Of a stretch of 7,974 nucleotides of DNA, positions 1-4,905 are shown piece by piece (position 1 is the first letter of the stretch; every line of letters starts with the position of its first letter). The notes under the pieces were generated by a model. It worked only from the letters and a program-made list of their open reading frames with translations, ran no database searches and had not been told where the DNA came from. Location of the stretch: contig CAMSEJ010000109.1 of the NCBI GenBank assembly GCA_947057405.1, positions 1 to 7,974 on the forward strand. Reading direction: 5' to 3'. The translations under genes and the position numbers were made by a program. Source of the stretch: an uncultured Roseburia sp. Its GTDB lineage: Bacteria; Bacillota; Clostridia; Lachnospirales; Lachnospiraceae.

Positions 1-47
1 CTACACAAGGTACCACACTCTTTCCCTACACGACGCTCTTCCGATCT
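1..47 (+). other. Illumina P5 / Read 1 adapter carry-over at contig end (not genomic)
   Basis: Bases 15-47 match the 33-base Illumina TruSeq Read 1 primer exactly, ending in CTCTTCCGATCT. Bases 1-6 (CTACAC) match the end of the P5 flow-cell part, and bases 7-14 (AAGGTACC) sit exactly where the 8-base i5 index lies. This is library adapter that was not trimmed before assembly. Reading frame and any upstream context in this stretch are meaningless. Genomic sequence starts at about base 48. Confidence 0.97.
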
Positions 48-1900
48 ATGAAATAGAGAATCTCTGGATCTCGGCAGATCTGGGTGAAGTCAGGGATGTG
101 GCATATTTTAATTACCTGCCGAGGCAGGCCGGCAATACCAACGGTACGATCTTAAAATATGATCTTTATGTCAGCCAGGATGGCGAAGATTGGTCAAAGG
201 TTGCGACCGGTACATGGGAGGAAGACAGAACATTAAAGACAGCGGAAATCATTACACCGGTGCCGGCACGTTATGTCAGACTGAATGCACTGGAAGTTTC
301 TTCTGATAAGGCGGGAGCTGCATTTGCAAGTGCTGCTGAGATCGAGGTATACGGAGTTGAACATGATACACAGATTGTAGATAAGAGCAAAGTAATTGAT
401 GCGGCTCTTTCACCTGATTTGGATGCATCCAAATATACGGAGGACAGCTATCAGGCGTATACGGCGGCAAAAGAACAGGCCGTTGCAGTCATGAACAATT
501 ATGCGGCTACACAGGAAGAGGTAGACGAGGCGGTAAGAGTATTTCAGGATGCAGTCAGCAAACTGGTAGTCATTGTAACCGGCATTACCGTAGAACCTGC
601 CGAAATCACTTTGAAGGTGGGTACTACAACGGAGCTTACCGTAACGGTACAGCCAAGTGACGCAACGGATAAATCCGTAACCTATACCTCCGACAAACCG
701 GAAATTGCTTCCGTAAACGCGGACGGCGTGGTAGAAGCGAAGAGCCGCGGCACGGCAGTCATAACGGTTGCAAGCGCAAACGGCGTGAGTGCTACCTGTA
801 CGGTGAACGCAGTGGATACCATTACGGTAACGGGATTGAAATTAAACGGCGTTCCGAGAAGGCCTATGGATATCGGCGCAACGGCAACGGTGACCGCGGT
901 CATCGAACCGGACAATGCCGACAATAAGAATGTGATCTGGACCTCCAGCGATCCGACAGTAGCAACGGTAGACGGCGGCGTAGTTACCGCAGTAGCAGGT
1001 GGCGAGGCAGAAATTACCGTTACAACAGAAGACGGCGGTATTACACAGAAATTTACCGTGAAAGTAAATTATCCGCCGGTGGTATCCGTTACCGGGCTCG
1101 AATTAAGCGGCGCACCGGCCGGTGCATTAAATATCGGGGACAAGGTAACCGTAACCGCAAAGGTATTACCGGAAAATGCAGACAACAAGAATGTTTTATG
1201 GGCATCCAGCAATCCGGCAGTAGCAACGGTAGACGGCGGCGTAGTTACCGCAGTGGCGGCAGGCGACGCGGAAATTTCGGCGACGACGGAAGACGGCGGC
1301 TTCGTTCAGAAATTTAACGTAAAAGTAGCACAGCAACCAAGTGGAAACGGCAACAACGGCGGCAATAACGACCAGACTCCGCTTCCTCCGGCGCCGGTTG
1401 TACCGGAAAAGAACAAGGTTTATACAATAAGCGGCAGCAGCTATAAAGTGGTTACTGCTTCTGCAGCCGGCGGAACGGTTGCGTTCACCGGATACAGCGC
1501 CAATAAAAAGACCAGTATCAAGATTCCGGCAACCGTTACGATTGAAGGAAAATCATATAAAGTTACGTCTGTAGCCAAGAAAGCATTCTACAAGAAAACA
1601 AAGCTTAGCACGGTAACGATTGGAAACAATGTCACGAAGATTGATACATCGGCATTTGAAAAATGTACATCCTTAAAGAAGGTTACCATTGGAACCGGTC
1701 TTAAGAGCATCGGTAAGAATGCATTCAAGGGTGATACGAAGCTGACGAAGATTATCGTTAAATCCAAAAAGCTGACGAAAGTAGGTGCAAAAGCCCTTTC
1801 TAAGGTGAAGGATGTAACGATTACCGTGCCGAAGAAACAGAAGAAAGCATATACAAGCCTCTTCAAAGGAAAAGGCGCTGCGAAAGTGAAAGTGAAATAA
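48..1900 (+). CDS. Secreted multidomain protein, C-terminal part: F5/8C (CBM32-like), FIVAR, three Big_2, BspA-like LRR_5; 5'-truncated
   Basis: The frame is open from the adapter junction to TAA at 1898-1900, so the true start is lost. A GTG at 98 is in frame but lies inside the first domain and is not a real start. Numbering the first genomic codon (50-52) as residue 1 gives 616 residues. Residues 1-102 look like an F5/8 type C or CBM32 domain (YLPRQAG.TNGTILKYDLYVS, DGEDW, ARYVRLNAL, ASAAEIEVYG). Residues 110-173 are a FIVAR domain (YTEDSYQAYTAAKEQA, ATQEEVDEAV). Residues 174-256, 257-340 and 341-427 are three Big_2 Ig-like domains (V.GL.L...VTA...P..A..K.V.W.SS.P.VATVD.GVVTAV). Residues 428-456 are a Gly/Asn then Pro-rich linker. 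Residues 457-616 are a Lys-rich LRR_5/BspA-like tail (SVAKKAF, KLSTVTIGNNVTKID). In clostridia such tails usually follow a secreted glycoside hydrolase or other surface enzyme, but that part is missing, so the activity is unknown. The gene is visibly richer in GC than the 3.1-7.0 kb region. Confidence 0.93.
957..1254 (+). repeat. Tandem Big_2 repeat with an exact 37-nt direct repeat
   Basis: Bases 957-993 recur exactly at 1218-1254, an offset of 261 nt (87 codons). They encode the AVATVDGGVVTAV-type core of the second and third Big_2 domains. The flanking codons, for example NADNKNV.W.SS.P and TTEDGG..QKF.VKV, are also close to identical. The first Big_2 domain is much more diverged. This points to a recent in-frame domain duplication inside the gene. 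Confidence 0.9.
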
Positions 1901-1929
1901 GAGTTCTGTTTCATACAGTAAAAGAACAG

Positions 1930-1971
1930 ACTGCCCCATCGGAGAATTACGCTCCGACGGGGCAGTTTTTT
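1930..1971 (+). terminator. Strong rho-independent terminator after the LRR protein gene
   Basis: The arms ACTGCCCCATCGGAG (1930-1944) and CTCCGACGGGGCAGT (1952-1966) pair over 15 positions with one A/C mismatch, around a 7-base loop. T1966-T1971 form the U tract. The hairpin lies 29 bases past the stop at 1900. It also lies just beyond the end of the convergent gene at 1987, so it may stop transcription from both sides, but the minus-strand T tract is poor. Confidence 0.93.
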
Positions 1972-1986
1972 ACAGACAGTCAGTCA

Positions 1987-2370
1987 TTAATATTGAAACA
2001 AATCCACTAAACCGATACAGTTGGTAGCCCGGGCAATGTGTTCGAGTCCCAGTTTGATTTCCTCCGGACTGTAATCGTGCTTTTCCAGGAAAGAAACGCT
2101 GTATTCGGCAAGATGCTGATAAAAAATCAGCGCAGTTTCGATATCCGTAAGAGAAGAAGTATCCAAAGTTTCGTAAAGCAGGTTTTCCGCCTCGTTGATT
2201 TGCCCTTTGTCTGCCATGGCAAGCAGGCGTCCGCAGAAATCATCCGAAGAAGGGGAGACACCTTCGGCCTTCCACTCATAGGTAACCGTGTTTTTTCCCA
2301 AAACCAGTTTCGCAATCATCCGAATCGAATCGCGGATAACCCGTAAAATATAATCCTGTTCGTAGTCCAT
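1987..2370 (-). CDS. Small cytoplasmic protein of unknown function, DUF6483-like
   Basis: This 127-aa protein starts MDYEQDYILRVIRDSIRMIAK and has no signal peptide or membrane segment. The start is supported by AAAGGAG on the minus strand (2377-2383), 6 bases before the ATG at 2370. The N-terminal pattern (DYI.R.I...IR..AK...GK.T) followed by an acidic helical region resembles the small Firmicutes family I know as DUF6483; that name is from memory. The remainder (LLAMADKGQINEAENLLYE, IFYQHLAEYSVSFLEKHDYSPEEIKLGLEHIA) looks all-helical and somewhat TPR-like. The gene is convergent with the upstream LRR protein gene and divergent from the blaI-like gene at 2588. Nothing links it functionally to either. 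No function is proposed. Confidence 0.85.
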   Translation of the reverse strand: MDYEQDYILRVIRDSIRMIAKLVLGKNTVTYEWKAEGVSPSSDDFCGRLLAMADKGQINEAENLLYETLDTSSLTDIETALIFYQHLAEYSVSFLEKHDYSPEEIKLGLEHIARATNCIGLVDLFQY

Positions 2371-2412
2371 TGTCAGCTCCTTTGTATTTGATAGATGAGT
2401 AGGTGCAGAGAT

Positions 2413-2441
2413 ATTTTATCATATGCGGGCAGAAGTGTAAA
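2413..2441 (-). promoter_or_regulatory. Sigma-A-type promoter for the DUF6483-like gene
   Basis: On the minus strand, TTTACA (2441-2436) and TAAAAT (2418-2413) are separated by 17 bases. The -10 box is 42 bases before the ATG at 2370, leaving room for the AAAGGAG ribosome site. Confidence 0.7.
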
Positions 2442-2460
2442 TGCAGGGACACAGATTTCA

Positions 2461-2495
2461 GATAAAATGCAATGTTGCAATTTTTATCGGATAAA
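2461..2495. promoter_or_regulatory. Overlapping dyads between two divergent promoters; possible operator
   Basis: GATAAAATGCAA (2461-2472) faces TTGCAATTTTTATC (2475-2488). The arms match except for two extra bases in the right one. A second, perfect dyad TTTATCGGATAAA occupies 2483-2495. Together they give three copies of GATAAA in alternating orientation. The element lies upstream of the -35 boxes of both divergent genes. No U tract or preceding gene suits a terminator. A regulator-binding site is a guess from position and symmetry. Confidence 0.4.
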
Positions 2496-2509
2496 TTTGC
2501 GAAAAAGAC

Positions 2510-2539
2510 TTGACAAATTGGTTCGGAAATATTAATAAT
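2510..2539 (+). promoter_or_regulatory. Promoter of the first blaI-like gene
   Basis: A perfect -35 box TTGACA (2510-2515) is followed 18 bases later by AATAAT (2534-2539). TAATAA at 2533-2538 with a 17-base spacer is an alternative. The expected start of transcription is near 2546, inside the operator-like element described next. This also rules out the in-frame TTG at 2510 as the translation start. Confidence 0.8.
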
Positions 2540-2545
2540 AAAGTG

Positions 2546-2558
2546 CGTAAGATATTAT
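2546..2558. promoter_or_regulatory. Candidate BlaI operator at the blaI transcription start
   Basis: The sequence CGTAAGATATTAT is 11/12 identical over CGTAANATATTA to the element at 3141-3152 in the M56 promoter. Its G at 2547 is 37 bases from the start of the -35 box, against 38 bases for the other. The copy here is an imperfect dyad (GTAAGATATTAT); the M56 copy is perfect. The matching place at two promoters of one regulatory system suggests that the repressor binds here. Confidence 0.5.
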
Positions 2559-2587
2559 TGTTGTTTCAAATTCTAAGGAGGTATCAT

Positions 2588-2983
2588 ATGTTAACAGAAG
2601 GAGCAAGCTTAACAAAAAGTGAAGAACAGATGATGGATATTTTCTGGTCTGCAAGCGATCCGCTTACAAGCGTGGATATTGTCAATATGAAGATAAGGGA
2701 TACCTGGGGGAACGGACTGGTACATAATATTATCCGTTCTCTTTTGAAAAAGGGGCTGCTGGAAGAATGCGGAATAGAACGCTACAAGACCCAGTATGCC
2801 AGAAAGCTCCGTCCTGCTATGACGAAGGAAGAGTATATTGCCAAGCTGATGAGTGCCAAGGCAGGCGGGAAAGAGTCCCGTTTCAAGGTATTACTTGCCC
2901 TCGCAAAGGAGGAAGAAAATGTAGAAGAGATGGTAAGCGAGCTGGAAGAAGTGATACAAAAGCTCCAGGAAGGGGCCGAATAG
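2588..2983 (+). CDS. BlaI/MecI-family transcriptional repressor (copy 1)
   Basis: The protein has 131 aa. ATG at 2588 is chosen because AAGGAGG (2575-2581) lies 6 bases upstream; longer in-frame starts run into the promoter. Residues 8-75 form the winged-helix DNA-binding domain typical of BlaI/MecI (LTKSEEQMMDIFW, LTSVDIVNMK, NGLVHNIIRSLLKKGLLEECG, YARKL). Residues 79-131 should be the helical dimerisation region (MTKEEYIAKLM, VEEMVSELEEVIQKLQ). In this family the repressor is a dimer that blocks transcription until an M56 membrane protease receives a signal and repressor is removed by proteolysis. The M56 gene follows 253 bases downstream under its own promoter. A close paralogue lies at 7089; the DNA-binding halves are nearly identical and the C-terminal halves differ. 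The Asn-Phe cleavage bond of staphylococcal BlaI/MecI is not visible, so any cleavage site must differ. Confidence 0.93.
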   Translation: MLTEGASLTKSEEQMMDIFWSASDPLTSVDIVNMKIRDTWGNGLVHNIIRSLLKKGLLEECGIERYKTQYARKLRPAMTKEEYIAKLMSAKAGGKESRFKVLLALAKEEENVEEMVSELEEVIQKLQEGAE

Positions 2984-3038
2984 GCAGCGATATAATGTGT
3001 AACCGTTCAGAAAAATTGGGAAAAGCAGAGGGCATGTG

Positions 3039-3074
3039 GCAGAAGCTATATGCTTTTTGCTTTCATTTTATTTT
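3039..3074 (+). terminator. Possible weak terminator after blaI copy 1
   Basis: GCAGAAGC (3039-3046) and GCTTTTTGC (3052-3060) can pair imperfectly around a 5-base loop. A T-rich stretch follows (3057-3074), but it is broken by other bases. Together with the new promoter at 3104 it suggests that the blaI gene is transcribed alone. Read-through is likely. Confidence 0.35.
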
Positions 3075-3103
3075 GAAAATTGTCATATAGCAAAGTGAAA
3101 CTC

Positions 3104-3132
3104 TTGACAAAATAGTTAGATTATGGTAATTT
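3104..3132 (+). promoter_or_regulatory. Promoter of the M56 protease / small peptide operon
   Basis: A perfect TTGACA (3104-3109) is followed after 17 bases by TAATTT (3127-3132), with a TG extension at 3124-3125 (TGG then TAATTT). The weak -10 hexamer fits a regulated promoter. It is followed at once by the palindrome at 3142. Confidence 0.75.
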
Positions 3133-3141
3133 GTTATTAAC

Positions 3142-3153
3142 GTAATATATTAC
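3142..3153. promoter_or_regulatory. Candidate BlaI operator: perfect 12-bp palindrome
   Basis: GTAATATATTAC is perfectly self-complementary and lies 10 bases after the -10 box, around the expected transcription start. A nearly identical element is at the same place in the blaI promoter (2546-2558). Just downstream, TTACA-TATAT-TGTTA (3150-3164) is one base from the TTACA/TGTAA half-sites known for BlaI-type operators, so the bound site could be this one or both. Confidence 0.55.
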
Positions 3154-3166
3154 ATATATTGTTATG

Positions 3167-3219
3167 AAAGGGGTGATTCCGTTGAATAGGTAATGGAACA
3201 AGCTGCGGTTTGGCATTAA
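3167..3219 (+). other. Leader with a strong ribosome site and tiny ORFs before the M56 gene
   Basis: AAAGGGGTGAT (3167-3177) closely resembles a full anti-Shine-Dalgarno match. It is followed by TTG-AAT-AGG-TAA (3182-3193), a three-codon ORF. The TAA overlaps ATG at 3193, which opens an eight-codon ORF (MEQAAVWH, stop 3217-3219). The M56 gene has its own separate ribosome site. These could be an upstream regulatory ORF, or the worn remains of an earlier start. There is no evidence of translation beyond the ribosome site. Confidence 0.3.
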
Positions 3220-3236
3220 AAATAAGGAGAGATGAT

Positions 3237-4418
3237 TTGAATATTAAAATATCTTTATCGTCTATTATGATGGCGACATTCTGTAGTTGGCTATTGGCAG
3301 GGCTGTTGTATCTGGCAGGTAAGCGGAAAGGGATTGTAAAAGGATATGGCATATATTGTATCGTGCTGCTGTATCTGTTTTCAATTGCAAGGATTTTCCT
3401 GCCTCTGGATTTTCCGTTTACAAAGACAGTCCTTTTGGAAGGAAGGTTTTCAAAGCTGTGCCGGTTATTAAGGTATGACCGTTATCCGGTCGGAAAACAG
3501 GGATTGTCGATACTGGCGCTTTTTTGTGTCATATGGTTTGGTGTTGCTACGGTACGTCTGATTCGTTTTGTTCAGAATTACAGGGATATTTGTCATATGG
3601 TTTCCCTGATGGCGAAACGAGAGGACGCACAGTGCAAAGCAGTTCTGCAGAACGTTTTTGAAACGGCAGGCAAAGCAAGGAAGGTAACCGTCTTATACAA
3701 CAAGGGAATTTCAATGCCAATGTGCATGGGAATAATGAATTGGAGAATTCTTTTACCGGATCAGAATTATACGGACGCGGAATTGTATTATGTACTTATA
3801 CATGAATACACACATTTATTGAACGGGGATTTAAAGATCAAAATGATTACAAATCTGTTCTGCTGTATATTCTGGTGGAATCCCGTAGTTTCCCTGTTGG
3901 AAAAGGGCCTGGAGTGCAGTTTGGAGAAGAGATGTGACCTGTGTGTCACAAAAACGTTTTCTACAAATGAGATCATAAGTTATCTGGAAACAATTGTTAA
4001 GGCAATCAAGTCATGCGGAAAGAACAAAAATTCCAGTATGATGGACGGAACGGTATCATTAGGAATCAGTGAAAAGGGAGAAATTCTTGACCGGTTCCGA
4101 TTTGTAGCGGACAGTCAGATGGAAAGAAAAAATCATAAGTGGAAGTTAGTGTTGCTGACCGCAGTATTTACGGTTATCTGGCTGGCATCCTATAGTATGA
4201 TACCTTTGCCAGCGTATGATCCGCCGATTGAAGAAATTATAACAGAACCGGATGTGTACGAAATTACACCGGATAATGCTTTTGTCTTTTATAAAAACGG
4301 CAAATATTTTTTGGAAGTTGAAGCCAAGAACGGTGAAGATTATCTGTTCGAGATTTCGGAACGGGATAAAGATTTTTATACAAGTGATAATTTTGAGTAT
4401 AAGGAGGATATTGAATGA
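3237..4418 (+). CDS. BlaR1/MecR1-like M56-family membrane metalloprotease with a short, non-penicillin-binding outer domain
   Basis: The protein has 393 aa. I choose TTG at 3237 because AAGGAGA (3224-3230) lies 6 bases upstream; an in-frame TTG at 3210 has no comparable site. Four membrane segments are visible at about residues 5-28, 36-59, 89-111 and 301-323, the BlaR1 layout. The protease domain between the third and fourth carries HEYTH at 189-193, with Glu190 catalytic and His189/His193 as zinc ligands. LEKRCD (229-234) is the usual position of the third ligand, Glu230. FWWNPVV (212-218) also matches M56 proteins. After the last membrane segment only about 70 residues remain outside the cell, too few for the penicillin-binding sensor of BlaR1. 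They are acidic and beta-rich (YEITPDNAFVFYKNGKYFLEVEAKNGEDYLFEI). The likely role is to sense an unknown outside signal and trigger removal of BlaI. The stop overlaps the next gene as ATGA. Confidence 0.92.
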   Translation: MNIKISLSSIMMATFCSWLLAGLLYLAGKRKGIVKGYGIYCIVLLYLFSIARIFLPLDFPFTKTVLLEGRFSKLCRLLRYDRYPVGKQGLSILALFCVIWFGVATVRLIRFVQNYRDICHMVSLMAKREDAQCKAVLQNVFETAGKARKVTVLYNKGISMPMCMGIMNWRILLPDQNYTDAELYYVLIHEYTHLLNGDLKIKMITNLFCCIFWWNPVVSLLEKGLECSLEKRCDLCVTKTFSTNEIISYLETIVKAIKSCGKNKNSSMMDGTVSLGISEKGEILDRFRFVADSQMERKNHKWKLVLLTAVFTVIWLASYSMIPLPAYDPPIEEIITEPDVYEITPDNAFVFYKNGKYFLEVEAKNGEDYLFEISERDKDFYTSDNFEYKEDIE

Positions 4419-4651
4419 AGAAAAAGATAGCTTTATTAGTCATGATAATTGCAGGATTACAGTTTATGCCGATACATGGTTACGCAGCCGAGCAGAGCAT
4501 TTCGGCTGAAGCGGCAGTATCATCGGGAATTGAGGTATTGTCACAGGACATAATAGTGAGAAAATACAGGATATATAACGGAACGAGGCAATATCGCAGG
4601 TGGAATGTAACGAAAGGATGCTGGGTTGATCCTGCCTGGATAACAATGTAG
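4415..4651 (+). CDS. Small secreted Trp/Tyr-rich peptide, translationally coupled to the M56 gene
   Basis: The protein has 78 aa. ATG at 4415 overlaps the TGA of the M56 gene by 4 bases (ATGA), and AAGGAGG (4401-4407) is 7 bases upstream, so the two are translated together. The N-terminus is a clear signal peptide: KKK, a hydrophobic core to about residue 18, then HGYAA with cleavage near residue 24 or 25. The mature product of about 53 aa has an acidic/neutral start (EQSISAEAAVSSGIEV) and an aromatic, basic end (VRKYRIYNGTRQYRRWNV, then TKGCWVDPAWITM) with a single Cys. I know similar short exported clostridial proteins ending in a YKRLYN.T...W..W pattern, but no named family or function. 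Coupling to a membrane sensor suggests an exported cofactor, signal or substrate of the M56 protein. This is inference. It lacks a GG leader or lantibiotic-type core. Confidence 0.85.
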   Translation: MKKKIALLVMIIAGLQFMPIHGYAAEQSISAEAAVSSGIEVLSQDIIVRKYRIYNGTRQYRRWNVTKGCWVDPAWITM

Positions 4652-4697
4652 AAAAAAGCAATACATAGCTGTTTGATACTATCATATGTAACGAAAG

Positions 4698-4742
4698 ACA
4701 CTTTTGCAGAAGGAATGCCATGCTCTGTAAAAGTGTTTTTTT
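4698..4742 (+). terminator. Rho-independent terminator of the M56/peptide operon
   Basis: ACACTTTTGCAGA (4698-4710) pairs with TCTGTAAAAGTGT (4724-4736) over 13 positions, including one G-U pair, around a 13-base loop. Seven T follow (4736-4742). It lies 47 bases past the peptide stop and separates this operon from the S8 gene. Confidence 0.92.
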
Positions 4743-4780
4743 GATAAAAAGAAGTTATTAACAATGACTTAAAAAAAAGA

Positions 4781-4809
4781 TTGACAAATAAAAAGCCTTA
4801 TGTTAAATT
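4781..4809 (+). promoter_or_regulatory. Promoter of the S8-phospholipase fusion gene
   Basis: A perfect TTGACA (4781-4786) is followed by TAAATT (4804-4809) with a 17-base spacer and a TG extension (TGT, 4801-4803). TTAAAT at 4803-4808 with 16 bases is the alternative. The leader to the ATG at 4906 is about 90 bases long. Confidence 0.75.
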
Positions 4810-4842
4810 TGAATTAAAGAAAAATTCAAAGGATCCATTGAA
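4808..4842. promoter_or_regulatory. Two overlapping dyads at the S8 gene transcription start; candidate operators
   Basis: TTTGAATT (4808-4815) and AATTCAAA (4823-4830) form a perfect 8-bp inverted repeat with a 7-base gap. TTCAAAGGATCCATTGAA (4825-4842) is an 18-bp palindrome with 8 of 9 pairs matching. The two share the TTCAA half-site. They cover about +1 to +27 of the expected transcript, a usual place for repressor binding. They do not resemble the GTAANATATTAY element of the blaI and M56 promoters, so a different regulator may act here. No T tract follows, so a terminator is unlikely. Confidence 0.5.
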
Positions 4843-4905
4843 AGCTTTTTGATTTTGTATTCCACGAATGATAAACAAATTAATGATCATAGGAGGATTT
4901 TATTT

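Noticed and set aside
7..14. GGTACC near the start as a cloning site
   Set aside because: It is within the 8-base index position of the sequencing adapter.
98..1900. GTG at 98 as the start of a complete 600-aa protein
   Set aside because: The frame is open further up to the adapter junction, and the residues before 98 (ENLWISADLGEV then RDV) belong to the same F5/8C domain.
1588..1939. Minus-strand ORFs of about 90-110 codons under the LRR tail
   Set aside because: They are antisense shadows of a repetitive coding region, with no ribosome site, and two overlap each other.
2510..2587. Longer N-terminus for the first BlaI starting at TTG 2510
   Set aside because: That TTG is part of the TTGACA -35 box, and the ATG at 2588 has an ideal ribosome site.
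2767..3090. 107-codon ORF overlapping the end of the first blaI gene
   Set aside because: Out-of-frame shadow of the blaI coding sequence, with no ribosome site of its own.
4464..4764. Minus-strand ORFs opposite the small peptide gene
   Set aside because: They run through the terminator at 4698-4742 and lack start signals; the plus-strand gene has signal peptide, ribosome site and overlap.
4831..4847. GGATCC and AAGCTT close together, suggesting a cloning scar
   Set aside because: They lie in a natural leader between a promoter and a ribosome site and form part of a palindrome; no vector sequence is adjacent.
4849..4905. TTG-initiated extension of the S8 protein
   Set aside because: It would place 19 charged residues before the signal peptide; ATG 4906 has AGGAGG upstream and a standard signal sequence.
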